From WVZH01 sp034430895 (GTDB taxonomy: Bacteria; Chloroflexota; Anaerolineae; Anaerolineales; E44-bin32): a DNA stretch of 64,000 nt. The stretch lies in contig DAOUDW010000093.1 of assembly GCA_034430895.1 (NCBI GenBank), positions 1 through 64,000 on the forward strand. The letters are read 5' to 3'. The translations under genes and the position numbers were made by a program. Shown piece after piece: positions 1 to 8,795 of the stretch; the first letter of the stretch is position 1, and each line of letters opens with the position of its first letter. The notes beneath the pieces were generated by a model that saw nothing but the letters and a program-made list of their open reading frames with translations, did no database searches and had not been told where the DNA came from.

Positions 1-1067
1 TGTCCCTGGAACACTGCCTGACCGCAGCCAACATTTATCGCGCTCAGGTGGGCATACAGAGTCTGCCAACCGTTGCCGTGATCGAGCACAATCACGTAGC
101 CATAGCCCCAATCATTCCATCCCGAATACACGACCACACCACTGTCGGAAGCGAAAATGGCATGGCCGGTGCTGCCGGCGATATCGATCGCCGGGTGGAC
201 GGAGCTGTAATCGTAACCCGAAAGGTAATGCAAAGGTGTCGGCCAGATGAATACTCCAGTTCCAATTGGCCCATCATACACAGCCCCACAAGCCCCAGCT
301 CCATAGACACTCGCCACCGCCGGATTGCTGCGCGTGATGCGCGGTGCGCTCCAGGTGGCAGTCTCTCGCTTGCCGCCTGGAATGACGAGTAATTTACCCG
401 CCTCGATGGGAGGGTTGGATATGTCAATATTCGGATTCAATTGATTGCCCGGCCATTCGATTACCTCTTGCGGTGTGACACCGTAAAATGTCGCCACTGA
501 CGAAAGTCCCTCGCCCGTGCTCCAGGCGTGAAGCACGCCATCGATTGGTGGTAAGTTCAATTCCTGCCCTGGTTGTAAATTATGCGGATCGTCCTTGAGC
601 GTATCGTAGTTGGCCCAGAGCACGCTCTCGGGCTTCAAGGAAAAATTCTCAGCGATGCCAAACAACGTGTCGCCTGCTCGCACGACGTATTTCACGATCT
701 CCATGCGAGGCCGATCGCGTAAGACAGTGTGAATATCCGCCGATCGAGTGATCATGTGATCGAGTAACGGACCTCCAGCAGCGAAAGACGGCAAGTCCAC
801 GATATCAGACACGTAGACATTAGCGGTGGGCTCCACTGCGAGATCTTCATCCGTCTGCTCGGCAGCTACGGATAGAGTCCCAAAACCCGCCCGTGCAGCC
901 CAGATTCCTGCAGCAATGATCGCCAGAATGGCGATATGCCCTGCAATACGTTTAATCGGCTCACGCAGCGTAATGCGCGCGATCCCAAGCCACATTTCGA
1001 AACGACGCTTCGGCCGTGTTGTCGGGGATTGTGGAGAATCGATCTCGAGTTGTGAATCTTCAGTCAT
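1..1067 (-). CDS. LysM-M23 family cell-wall peptidase, 3' end cut by window edge
   Basis: Reading down from an ATG at 1067 gives an open frame to base 1, so the C-terminus is missing. It has a basic N-terminus, one membrane anchor (about residues 30-50), a LysM module (VVRAGDTLFGIAENF, then PGQELNLPPIDGVLHAW), a second LysM-like stretch and the start of an M23 metallopeptidase domain (HPAIDIAG supplies the His and Asp zinc ligands; LYAHLSAI follows). The final HxH motif would lie outside the window. It should anchor in the membrane and cut peptidoglycan cross-links. It is a clear paralogue of the next gene, 75 bp away on the same strand. Confidence 0.85.
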   Translation of the reverse strand, partial: MTEDSQLEIDSPQSPTTRPKRRFEMWLGIARITLREPIKRIAGHIAILAIIAAGIWAARAGFGTLSVAAEQTDEDLAVEPTANVYVSDIVDLPSFAAGGPLLDHMITRSADIHTVLRDRPRMEIVKYVVRAGDTLFGIAENFSLKPESVLWANYDTLKDDPHNLQPGQELNLPPIDGVLHAWSTGEGLSSVATFYGVTPQEVIEWPGNQLNPNIDISNPPIEAGKLLVIPGGKRETATWSAPRITRSNPAVASVYGAGACGAVYDGPIGTGVFIWPTPLHYLSGYDYSSVHPAIDIAGSTGHAIFASDSGVVVYSGWNDWGYGYVIVLDHGNGWQTLYAHLSAINVGCGQAVFQG

Positions 1068-1142
1068 GTCCCAGATTTCTCCTCATTGATAGGCATCTTA
1101 TCAACGCCGATAAGGATCGTCAAGAGATCAACTTATGTATAG

Positions 1143-2216
1143 TTATGGCAATACGTACCAGGGGTTGATAAAGCCACCATTAAGACGGACTTCAAAGTGG
1201 AGATGGGGTCCAGTGGAATTGCCCGTCGATCCGCCACCGCCAATCGTCTGACCTTGATAAACACTCTGTCCACAACCGACGCTGACGTATTCGAGGTGCG
1301 CGTAGAGCGTCAAATAACCATTACCGTGATCGATCATTACCATGTTGCCATAGCCTACGGTCGACCATCCAGTAAAAACGATCACACCATGATCCGCGGC
1401 CCAAATCGCAGATCCATATCCCGCCGCAATGTCGATGGCCAGGTGCCCCGACCAATAGTCGTTTCCTGAGATGTAATGATTCGAGGTCGGCCAGATGAAT
1501 CCACCGCTTCCAACCGCGCCACCCGAGTAATCTCCACTACATCCACCCGGGCCATACGCCCCCCCAACACCTGACTGCGGTCGACTGGGAACCGGCACCA
1601 ACCACTGGCGCATAGCTCTCGATCCTCCAGGAACGACAAGCCATGTCCCTGGTTCGACGGCCGAGTTGACAGGATCAAGTTTATTGCCCGGCCATTCGGC
1701 AATCGCCAATAGCTCAACATTCAACTCATCAGCAACCGCCTCGAGATTATCGCCATCTTTCCACTGATAATAGACGCCATCCACAGGAAGGATGTTCAAC
1801 TCCTGGCCTGGTTTTAAGAGGTGAGGGTCGTCGTTGAGTACTTCGTAGTTGCCCCACAACAACGTCTCGGGTTCAATTCCGTATTTATCGGCGATACTGA
1901 AAACCGCGTCTCCGGTTTGAACCGTATAACGAAGAATCTCGATCCGGGAACGCTGTGAGATTTCCGTAGAAGGATCCACACGACGAGAGAGTTGATATCC
2001 GGATTGACTTGTATCGAAAACCGGTAAAGTCAGCTCTTCATCCAGGGTTGCTTCCGTAAAGACTTCCTCCGGGGTTTCTTCCACGCCTGCTGCTTGGGCC
2101 ACACTGATATTCATCCATATAGTAACAATCGCAGCCAACAAGCCAACAGCACCGAATAGGATCGGGGCAGCATCTTTTATTGGCAGAGAGACTTTCTTCC
2201 CAAGGGAATTGGCCAT
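1143..2216 (-). CDS. LysM-M23 family cell-wall peptidase
   Basis: 357 residues. There is one N-terminal membrane segment (about 17-40), a LysM repeat (YTVQTGDAVFSIADKYGIEP), a second LysM-like repeat, a Gly/Ser-rich linker and a C-terminal M23 domain with the full ligand set: HLAIDIA, LYAHLEYV and GPHLHFEV. The zinc site therefore looks intact. Family members are peptidoglycan endopeptidases or amidase activators, and the anchor places the enzyme outside the membrane. The start lies 2 bp after the rho stop codon, so it is probably cotranscribed with rho, and it is a tandem duplicate of the gene at 1-1067. The substrate bond is not readable from sequence. Confidence 0.9.
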   Translation of the reverse strand: MANSLGKKVSLPIKDAAPILFGAVGLLAAIVTIWMNISVAQAAGVEETPEEVFTEATLDEELTLPVFDTSQSGYQLSRRVDPSTEISQRSRIEILRYTVQTGDAVFSIADKYGIEPETLLWGNYEVLNDDPHLLKPGQELNILPVDGVYYQWKDGDNLEAVADELNVELLAIAEWPGNKLDPVNSAVEPGTWLVVPGGSRAMRQWLVPVPSRPQSGVGGAYGPGGCSGDYSGGAVGSGGFIWPTSNHYISGNDYWSGHLAIDIAAGYGSAIWAADHGVIVFTGWSTVGYGNMVMIDHGNGYLTLYAHLEYVSVGCGQSVYQGQTIGGGGSTGNSTGPHLHFEVRLNGGFINPWYVLP

Positions 2217-2218
2217 TG

Positions 2219-3499
2219 CTAGAAGGAGTCCTCCGTCAGGGTTTCGACGAATTCCATATTGTTTTCGGTATGCAAAATGCGATTGATAATCGCTTCTGTC
2301 GCCATTGCCATATCCAATCCGGCGCCATTGGGCGGTGGTGAGAGCATCTGGGAAAACATACGCCGCATCAACCAGACGCGCTGGGTGATATCCGGACCCA
2401 GCAATAACTCCTCGCGACGTGTCGAAGAGCGATCGATATCGAATGCGGGGAAAATACGACGTTCTTGCAGTCTGCGGGAAAGATGGAGTTCCATGTTTCC
2501 TGTGCCTTTAAACTCCTCGTAAACCACATCATCCATGCGCGATCCCGTATCCACCAGGCAGGTTGCGATGATCGTCAAGGATCCTCCTTCTTCGATGTTG
2601 CGTGCCGCACCAAAGAAACGCTTTGGGGGATACAGCGCTGCGGGATCAATACCTCCCGAGAGGGTACGCCCTGACGGCGTGACCATCAGGTTGTAAGCCC
2701 GGGACAGCCTGGTAATCGAATCCAGCAGAATGACAACATTTCTCCCACATTCTACCAAACGCTTGGCTCTGGCGAGCGCCATTTCCGCAGCCCGAACGTG
2801 TGAGCTTACCGGTTCATCAAACGTAGAAGCGATCACCTCCGCATCGACCGAACGATCCATGTCAGTCACTTCCTCCGGTCGCTCGCCAATCAAGGCCACC
2901 ATCAAATGCACTGAATGATAGTTATTCGAGATGGCATTGGCGATCTGTTTCAGGACCGTCGTTTTCCCGGCTTTAGGGGGCGATACGATGAGACCTCGCT
3001 GGCCCATTCCTATCGGAGCAATGAGATTCAACATTCGAGTGGCCAATGTATGTCGATCTGTTTCCAGGTCGAAACGCTCTTCTGGGAATATCGGGGTTAG
3101 TTCCTCGAATTTGGGCCGTTTCCATGCTTCTTCGGGGTCCATACCATTGATCGATTCGACACGCAGTAATCCGTAGTATTTTTCCGTATCTTTGGGCGGT
3201 CGAACCTGGCCGATGACCATATCCCCTGTACGGAGGCTGAATCTCCGAATCTGGGATTGCGACACATAAATGTCGTTTTTCCCTGGCAGGTAATGATCTG
3301 CACGTAGGAATCCCATACCTTCGTTCATGACCTCCAGAACCCCGCCGCGTAATTCAAGGCCGCGGCGTTCGGCATCTGCTTGCATGATCCGCAGGATGAG
3401 ATCCTCCTTTTTCATCCGACTGGCTCTTGGGATCTCTAAATCTTTCGACATACTCCGCAAGTCGGCAAGGGTCATGGCTTCCAATTGGGCAATATTCAT
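2219..3499 (-). CDS. rho: Transcription termination factor Rho
   Basis: 426 residues, close to the usual 420. The N-terminal Rho_N helical domain (LEAMTLADLRSMSKDLEIPR) is followed by the RNA-binding cold-shock-like domain (GMGFLRADHYLPGKNDIYVS) and the hexameric ATPase with Walker A (SPPKAGKTTVLKQIA), Walker B (VVILLDSITRLSRAYN) and the Q/R-loop region. It is an RNA-dependent helicase that ends transcription of untranslated RNA. A sigma70-type promoter lies 170-200 bp upstream (3670-3698). The two downstream peptidase genes follow closely and are probably read from the same promoter. The ATG start sits downstream of a weak purine-rich site. Confidence 0.97.
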   Translation of the reverse strand: MNIAQLEAMTLADLRSMSKDLEIPRASRMKKEDLILRIMQADAERRGLELRGGVLEVMNEGMGFLRADHYLPGKNDIYVSQSQIRRFSLRTGDMVIGQVRPPKDTEKYYGLLRVESINGMDPEEAWKRPKFEELTPIFPEERFDLETDRHTLATRMLNLIAPIGMGQRGLIVSPPKAGKTTVLKQIANAISNNYHSVHLMVALIGERPEEVTDMDRSVDAEVIASTFDEPVSSHVRAAEMALARAKRLVECGRNVVILLDSITRLSRAYNLMVTPSGRTLSGGIDPAALYPPKRFFGAARNIEEGGSLTIIATCLVDTGSRMDDVVYEEFKGTGNMELHLSRRLQERRIFPAFDIDRSSTRREELLLGPDITQRVWLMRRMFSQMLSPPPNGAGLDMAMATEAIINRILHTENNMEFVETLTEDSF

Positions 3500-3669
3500 G
3501 CGTAAACTCCCCGATTAAGATAACTTTTCAATCCAACGTAATGCATCAAATTGGGTTTCAGTCCCATACGATTAAACGATTGTGGACGAGCACTTCATGA
3601 GGTTCAAAAAAAACCTACTCTTATTTAATCAGCGGGGGAATTGCTTTCGGTAATCAAGATACCTCACAA

Positions 3670-3698
3670 ATTATAGCACGCTAAAATGCCATCCGCAA
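3670..3698 (-). promoter_or_regulatory. Predicted sigma70-type promoter of rho
   Basis: On the minus strand TTGCGG, a 17-base spacer and TATAAT lie in the 348-bp gap between cdsA and rho. This predicts an untranslated leader of about 165 bases. The rest of the gap has no ORF or strong terminator hairpin that I can see. Confidence 0.7.
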
Positions 3699-3847
3699 GG
3701 AAGACCATCGTACTCCAACATCCTCCCGCTTAAAACAACTGGTGGATTATCGCAGCCTACCGGAACGAACGCTGTGACAAGTGTGAAGATCATACAGTCA
3801 TCTCTGCGATTGATCTTTTCCAGATTTCACAATTGAAAACCCAAGAA

Positions 3848-4726
3848 TCAAGAATTCTGGAGAAAGAGAACAATGTAATAACCCAATATACCCGCCCACA
3901 GCCATGAATCGATACGATCTAACAATCCGCCATGACCGGGAATTAATGTGCTTGTGTCTTTCGCATTATACTCACGCTTAATCATGCTGATACTTAAATC
4001 CCCCAGTGGCGTCAATACACTGATGATTATACCAACAATCAATCCGTTGACCACTGTGACCGCTTCCGTATCGAAAAACCCGGCTCTCCATAACAAAGGC
4101 AACAGATATCCGGAAAGCGCACCTCCCACGACGCCCCCGAAAAAACCTTCCCAGGTTTTCCTTGGGCTCAAACGATGACTGAGGGGATGTTTTCCAAAGG
4201 CATGTCCGACAACGTATGCAAAACCATCGGCCGTCCAAACACAGGGAAGAATGATCAGTACCCACCACAACCCATCAGGCAGGTTACGAAGCGAGATCAG
4301 GTAGGAGCCGATCCAACCGCAGATTAGCAGCCCACCCATTGTCAGTGCGAAATCCGTTCCCGAAGAAGTCGCACCACGTTCGTAGTCCACAATATGCCAT
4401 ACCTGGCTGGCAAGACACAGGAACGCAAGTATATGCGCAGTGCTTCCCAATCCCCATAAATATCGGGCGATCGATAAAGCCAGGACGCCAATGATCATGA
4501 TCGGCAATGAAGGGCGATACCCTTTGGATCGAAGAAGCAAACCGAATTCGTAAACTGCAATGCTCAAGATGGCTGCGAAAGTTATCGTATAGAGCCATCC
4601 GCCCGCTGCGATTACCCAAGCAAGCGCAGGGAAGGCAAAGAGGACGACAACCATCCGCTGGCGTAGATTATGATTCCGATGGGACAGGGGTCGGTACCTG
4701 GCCGAAGCGTCGCTCACGCTGGGCAT
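3848..4726 (-). CDS. cdsA: Phosphatidate cytidylyltransferase
   Basis: Converts phosphatidic acid and CTP to CDP-diacylglycerol, the branch point of phospholipid synthesis, in the inner membrane. About eight hydrophobic segments are visible, and the C-terminus carries the CdsA signature SMIKREYNAKDTSTLIPGHG followed by GLLDRIDS. The reading frame opens with GTG at 4732, has ATG at 4726 and another ATG at 4654. The first two overlap the end of uppS by about 60 bases; the last would begin 13 bases after the uppS stop. Start assignment is uncertain, product assignment is not. It follows frr-uppS, a common bacterial gene order. Confidence 0.93.
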   Translation of the reverse strand: MPSVSDASARYRPLSHRNHNLRQRMVVVLFAFPALAWVIAAGGWLYTITFAAILSIAVYEFGLLLRSKGYRPSLPIMIIGVLALSIARYLWGLGSTAHILAFLCLASQVWHIVDYERGATSSGTDFALTMGGLLICGWIGSYLISLRNLPDGLWWVLIILPCVWTADGFAYVVGHAFGKHPLSHRLSPRKTWEGFFGGVVGGALSGYLLPLLWRAGFFDTEAVTVVNGLIVGIIISVLTPLGDLSISMIKREYNAKDTSTLIPGHGGLLDRIDSWLWAGILGYYIVLFLQNS

Positions 4727-5426
4727 ATTCACAAAGCGCCTTTAACAATTCATCACGATTGAAATCAGGCCAATACGTGGGAGAGATATACCATTCTGCA
4801 TATGCGCTCTGCCAAATCAAAAAATTGCTCACGCGCAGTTCTCCAGAGGTGCGGATGATTAAATCAGGATCGGGACTACCAGCTGTATACAAATATTGGC
4901 CAACAAGTTCTTCATCCACTTCATCCGCCGCAACACCATCAAGGATCATCTGTTGGATTGCGTGGATAATTTCAGCTCTACCGCCGTAGTTCCATGCAAC
5001 GTTCAGGATGAGACGCGTGTTGTCCCGCGTAAGCTCGATTGCGTCAATGACTTTACGCTGCAATTCCGGGCTCAAACGATCGAGTTGGCCAATGTGCCGC
5101 AGTTGGACACCGTTTTTGTGTAATTCGGATACTTCCCTATCGATGACTTCCTCCAGGATGCGGATCAACCCCCGCACTTCATCAGGAGGACGATTCCAAT
5201 TTTCTGTTGAAAAGGCGTAGATGGTAAGATACTGAATTCCAAACTCGGCACTCGCCTCCAACACGTTGCGTAGATTTTCGACTCCCGCACGATGACCCGC
5301 CAGTCGAGGCAATTTACGTTCTCGCGCCCAACGTCCGTTGCCATCCATAATGATGGCGACGTGGGTCGGCACGTTTCTGGGAATTTCTACCTCAGCAGGG
5401 AGCGATATTCGTTTTGATCTAGGCAT
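4668..5426 (-). CDS. uppS: Isoprenyl transferase (undecaprenyl diphosphate synthase type)
   Basis: A cis-prenyltransferase that adds isopentenyl units to farnesyl diphosphate to make the lipid carrier for peptidoglycan. The pyrophosphate-binding HVAIIMDGNGRWARER motif is near residue 20, followed by GHRAG, YAFSTENWNRP and the C-terminal DLIIRTSGELRVSNFLIWQ with the conserved Arg/Ser and Glu in EWYI. The frame is open 45 bases further upstream, but ATG at 5426 directly follows the frr stop (TGA-T-ATG) and gives a normal-length protein of about 252 residues, so I prefer it. Confidence 0.94.
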   Translation of the reverse strand: MPRSKRISLPAEVEIPRNVPTHVAIIMDGNGRWARERKLPRLAGHRAGVENLRNVLEASAEFGIQYLTIYAFSTENWNRPPDEVRGLIRILEEVIDREVSELHKNGVQLRHIGQLDRLSPELQRKVIDAIELTRDNTRLILNVAWNYGGRAEIIHAIQQMILDGVAADEVDEELVGQYLYTAGSPDPDLIIRTSGELRVSNFLIWQSAYAEWYISPTYWPDFNRDELLKALCEYAQRERRFGQVPTPVPSES

Positions 5427-5427
5427 A

Positions 5428-5985
5428 TCAAACTTCAAGTACTTCAGATTCCTTTCGCGTTCCAATACCATTTATTTCATCGATAAAGCGATCGGTCACT
5501 TTTTGGAGATCATCTTCGCCGCGCTTAAGTTCATCTTCGGATATTAGTTTCTCGTGTTCGAACTCGCGAAGATCATTGAGCACATCCCGCCGCACGTTTC
5601 GAACCGCAACGCGTGCCTCTTCCGTCCGATTACGCACGATTTTAACCAGATCGTGACGACGTTCTTCTGTCAGCGGCGGAATGTTGAGACGGATCATCTT
5701 GCCATCATTGTTCGGTGTGAGACCAAGATCCGAAGTCATGATCGCACGCTCGATATCCTTCAAACTGGCCGGATCGAATGGGCGAATCGTGAGTAAACGA
5801 GGTTCCGGAGCCGAGATCGTAGCCAACTGCATCAAGGGGGTGGGGTTATCATAGTAGATAACCGAAAGCTTCTCCACCAGCGTAGGCGAGGCTCTCCCGG
5901 TTCGAATTGTGCCCAAATCTTCATCCAATGATCGAACCGCACCCGACATGCGAACATTCGCTTCATTCAATGCATCCTGAACCAT
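5428..5985 (-). CDS. frr: Ribosome recycling factor
   Basis: 185 residues, the standard length. It dissociates post-termination ribosomes together with EF-G. Family motifs are visible: LGTIRTGRASPTLVEKLSV, PTPLMQLATISAPEPR, IPPLTEERRHDLVKI and the C-terminal DRFIDEI helix. It heads the frr-uppS-cdsA block with one base between its stop and the uppS start. pyrH ends 196 bp upstream, and no terminator is evident between them, so readthrough from pyrH is possible. Confidence 0.96.
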   Translation of the reverse strand: MVQDALNEANVRMSGAVRSLDEDLGTIRTGRASPTLVEKLSVIYYDNPTPLMQLATISAPEPRLLTIRPFDPASLKDIERAIMTSDLGLTPNNDGKMIRLNIPPLTEERRHDLVKIVRNRTEEARVAVRNVRRDVLNDLREFEHEKLISEDELKRGEDDLQKVTDRFIDEINGIGTRKESEVLEV

Positions 5986-6181
5986 GCGAACCCTCCTCCA
6001 TCCAGCGTGTCCAAATATACACTGACTTAAGCATAGCGTAAAACCATTGAAAATGCGATATTCGCTTACTTACGATACTTTCCACATGAAATCGAAAATA
6101 CCGAACGTCGTTGCTTCTCGTATCGTTCAACGTTAGCAGTTCATTGAGTTGGAATCGGATTCAATACGCCGGGAATAACGC

Positions 6182-6898
6182 TCATTCTGTGATCATCGTC
6201 CCAATGGACTCACCGTTCACGGCATTAATCAGTGTATCGGTTTGCCACATATCCAGAACCAGGATGGGCATCTTGTTATCCATACAAAGCGAGATTGCCG
6301 TACTATCCATCACTTGAAGTCTTCGGTTCAAAGCATCGATATAGGTGAGATGATCGAAGCGTTTGGCTTTTGGGTTCTTTTCCGGATCATCATCATACAC
6401 GCCGTCCACCTTGGTGGCTTTGATGAGGATGTCCGCTTCAATTTCCATCGCGCGCAGAGCCGCCGCGGTATCGGTGGAAAAGTAAGGATTACCCGTACCA
6501 CCGCCGAGTACGATCACCCGATCTTTCTCCAGGTGACGGATCGCACGTCTGCGAATATATGGTTCTGCTACGGCTCGCATCTCAACTGCCGACATCACGC
6601 GCGTTACGATTCCCCTGCGTTCCATGGCGTCCATCAAGGCCATGGCGTTCATCACTGTTCCAAGCATTCCCATGTAATCCGCAGTCGCCCGTTCCATACC
6701 GCGCATGATCCCTTCGCGGCCACGCCAGAGGTTGCCGGCGCCGATCACCAACGCCACTTCTACACCCTGCTTGCGAACGCTTTCGACTTGTTCCGCTACC
6801 GCCTCTGCTCGTAATGGGTCGATTCCAAATCCCTGTGGCCCGGCAAGTGCTTCCCCTCCTAATTTGAGCAGGATCCGTTCGTATGCAGGTTTTTTCAT
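6182..6898 (-). CDS. pyrH: UMP kinase
   Basis: 238 residues. Phosphorylates UMP to UDP in pyrimidine nucleotide synthesis. It belongs to the amino-acid-kinase fold: ILLKLGGEALAG at the N-terminus binds phosphate, GAGNLWRGREGIMRGM and VIVLGGGTGNPYFSTDTAA are diagnostic of bacterial PyrH, and DGVYDDDPEKNPKAKRFDHL matches the C-terminal nucleotide loop. It lies after the tsf terminator and before frr, the classic rpsB-tsf-pyrH-frr order. Confidence 0.96.
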   Translation of the reverse strand: MKKPAYERILLKLGGEALAGPQGFGIDPLRAEAVAEQVESVRKQGVEVALVIGAGNLWRGREGIMRGMERATADYMGMLGTVMNAMALMDAMERRGIVTRVMSAVEMRAVAEPYIRRRAIRHLEKDRVIVLGGGTGNPYFSTDTAAALRAMEIEADILIKATKVDGVYDDDPEKNPKAKRFDHLTYIDALNRRLQVMDSTAISLCMDNKMPILVLDMWQTDTLINAVNGESIGTMITE

Positions 6899-6937
6899 GA
6901 TGTGCTTTTCACCTCATCACAAAGGAAAATATAAATT

Positions 6938-6960
6938 CGGGCCAACCTTTGGTTGGCCCG
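6938..6960 (-). terminator. Intrinsic terminator after tsf
   Basis: A perfect 10-bp stem (CGGGCCAACC / GGTTGGCCCG) with a 3-base loop begins 6 bases after the tsf stop. On the minus strand it is followed by an A/T-rich run (AATTTATATTTT). It separates rpsB-tsf from pyrH-frr and probably attenuates rather than isolates, since no clear promoter is seen in the 40 bases before pyrH. Confidence 0.85.
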
Positions 6961-6966
6961 CGAGGA

Positions 6967-7569
6967 TCAATCGAGTTCGTCACCCAACATCCAGCGTTCA
7001 AAACGCCGAATGCTGATGTTTTCTCCCGTTGAAGCGATCGTCTCCTTAAGCAATTGCTCGACCGTCTTCGAGTCATCGCGAATGTACGCTTGCCGCAGCA
7101 GACAACTGTCGTCGAGGAATTTTTCCATGCGTCCCTCGACAATCCGCGGAATCACCTTCTTCGGTTTTCCGTCGTTTTCTGCACGTTTTTTAGCAATCGC
7201 GCTTTCCTCTTTGATGACATCTTCGGGGACATCATCTTCCTGCAGCCAACGCGGGGAACCGGCTGCGATTTGCAGGGCAATTTCGTGGGCGAAATTCCGG
7301 AATTCTTCCGTGCGAGCCACAAAATCCGTTTCACAATTCACTTCAACCATCACGCCGACACGGCCATCCCCATGGTTGTAGAGTTCCAGCACACCGTTGT
7401 GGGTAGCTCGATCAGCTCGTTTTTCTGCCGCCGCCATCCCTTGTTCTTTGAGCAGTTTTATCGCTTTTTCGAGATCACCATTGGTGTCTTCCAACGCTTT
7501 TCGACAGGCAAGCACACCTGCATTGGTCTTTTCACGTAATTCCTTGACGTCTTCTGCTGAAACTGCCAT
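6967..7569 (-). CDS. tsf: Elongation factor Ts
   Basis: 200 residues, the short form compared with about 280 in Escherichia coli. It is the guanine-nucleotide exchange factor for EF-Tu. The N-terminal UBA-like region and signature KELREKTNAGVLACRKALE are followed by KAIKLLKEQGMAAAEKRADR and the core signature VEVNCETDFVAR. The second core subdomain is reduced, and the protein ends with KFLDDSCLLRQAYIRDDSKT and a short helix. It starts 2 bp after the rpsB stop, so both genes share a transcript. Confidence 0.96.
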   Translation of the reverse strand: MAVSAEDVKELREKTNAGVLACRKALEDTNGDLEKAIKLLKEQGMAAAEKRADRATHNGVLELYNHGDGRVGVMVEVNCETDFVARTEEFRNFAHEIALQIAAGSPRWLQEDDVPEDVIKEESAIAKKRAENDGKPKKVIPRIVEGRMEKFLDDSCLLRQAYIRDDSKTVEQLLKETIASTGENISIRRFERWMLGDELD

Positions 7570-7571
7570 GC

Positions 7572-8525
7572 TTATTCTTCGTCTCCTGTTTCGGGTTCCG
7601 TGTCATCACCAGCGGATTCTGCTTCCGTATCTTCTTCGGACGGCTGTTCTTCCTCATCGTCCTTTTCTTCCTCTGCTTTAGCCTTGCTGGCCTCTTCCTC
7701 AGCTCTGGCCTGTTTCTCGTCAAACGCGCCACTCTTGAGTTTGGCGAGCGTTGCTTCGCCAAGAAGATCTTCGTCGGTCACTTCACCGGCGACCATCGCT
7801 TCAAGATCCTCAGTGACATCCATTTCTTCCTCATCGTCCTTGCGCAGTCCCACACCTTCTAAAACAGCATCTGCAATTTTGGATACCATTAACTTGATGG
7901 CGCGAATGGCATCGTCGTTCGATGGTATGACGAAATCAACGTATTCCGGATTACAGTTCGTATCCACCAGCGCGATAACAGGGATCTTCAGCAGATTTGC
8001 TTCATGGATCGCCGTTTCCTCGCGGCGTACATCAACAACGAAGAGCAACTCGGGTACGGTGGCCATTTCACGAATACCGCCCAGGCGTCCTTCGAGTTTG
8101 TCGATCCTGCGATGCAAACTGAGTGCTTCTTTCTTCGTCAAGAGCTCAAACTCCCCCTCGTCACGACGACGTTCGAGTGTTTCGAGTTCGTCGATGCGGC
8201 TGCGAATCGTACGCCAATTGGTGAGCGTTCCTCCCAGCCAGCGCGCGTTAACGTAAGGCATGCCGCAGCGCTTCGCCTCGATTTCGATCGTCTCCTGCGC
8301 TTGACGCTTGGTGCCAACGAACAACACCCTACCACCCTCAGCTACTCGATCGCGCACCATCCTATATACCTCAGTCAGTGCTTCGAGAGTCTGCTGCAGA
8401 TCGATAATATGAATTCCATTCCGTTCTGTGAAAATGTAGGGCTTCATGCGCGGGTTCCACTTGCGTGTGCGATGTCCGAAGTGAACCCCGGTTTCAAGAA
8501 GAGATTTCATCGATACAACGGCCAT
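7572..8525 (-). CDS. rpsB: 30S ribosomal protein S2 with long acidic tail
   Basis: 317 residues from the ATG at 8525, which is preceded by a strong AGGAGGTG site; the frame is open further upstream but that part is leader. S2 motifs include TGVHFGHRTRKWNPRM, NGIHIIDLQQT, VLFVGTKRQAQ, NARWLGGTLTNW and IPVIALVDTNCNPEYVDFVI-P-NDDA. Typical S2 proteins have 230-260 residues; here about 60 additional C-terminal residues are dominated by Glu, Asp, Lys and Ala (for example EEEKDDEEEQPSEEDTEAE). The tail is probably disordered. The gene leads the rpsB-tsf transcript. Confidence 0.96.
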   Translation of the reverse strand: MAVVSMKSLLETGVHFGHRTRKWNPRMKPYIFTERNGIHIIDLQQTLEALTEVYRMVRDRVAEGGRVLFVGTKRQAQETIEIEAKRCGMPYVNARWLGGTLTNWRTIRSRIDELETLERRRDEGEFELLTKKEALSLHRRIDKLEGRLGGIREMATVPELLFVVDVRREETAIHEANLLKIPVIALVDTNCNPEYVDFVIPSNDDAIRAIKLMVSKIADAVLEGVGLRKDDEEEMDVTEDLEAMVAGEVTDEDLLGEATLAKLKSGAFDEKQARAEEEASKAKAEEEKDDEEEQPSEEDTEAESAGDDTEPETGDEE

Positions 8526-8677
8526 GATGTGACACCTCCTGTGCGTTATTCCTCCGCTTCCTTCATCCGAGAACGGAACCGGCTGGCCAACCGGCACGCC
8601 CTTTCTCGTCGAGAAGCGTGCGAATTACCCCGATGGGGCAGAATTTTTCCCGCCATGCTCTTGCTTATGGCGGGAGC
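8526..8677 (-). promoter_or_regulatory. rpsB 5' leader with hairpins, candidate ribosomal-protein leader
   Basis: About 150 untranslated bases lie between the predicted start point and the S2 ATG. The transcript should begin almost directly with a 9-bp hairpin (TCCCGCCAT at 8675-8667 pairing with ATGGCGGGA at 8656-8648), followed by a CCCC-GGGG mini-hairpin near 8630 and an imperfect GGTTGGCCAGCC palindrome near 8585. S2 leaders often mediate autoregulation; whether this one does is inference. Confidence 0.45.
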
Positions 8678-8683
8678 TTGGAG

Positions 8684-8712
8684 AGTATAACATGCTGAAT
8701 GGATTTCGTCAA
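8684..8712 (-). promoter_or_regulatory. Strong sigma70-type promoter of rpsB-tsf
   Basis: Minus-strand TTGACG, exactly 17 bases, then TATACT. Each box matches consensus at five of six positions. This fits a highly expressed ribosomal operon. Confidence 0.85.
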
Positions 8713-8795
8713 AGCGTCTCAACCGATCCCATCTGCTGCACGGCATTCGTCGTGGAAGGTCGGGTAATATCTACCGTCTTGTGCGAACAAATCAC

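Noticed and set aside
8645..8680. Terminator at the hairpin upstream of rpsB
   Set aside because: On the minus strand the stem is followed by A residues rather than T, and it lies directly after a strong promoter, so it is a leader hairpin.
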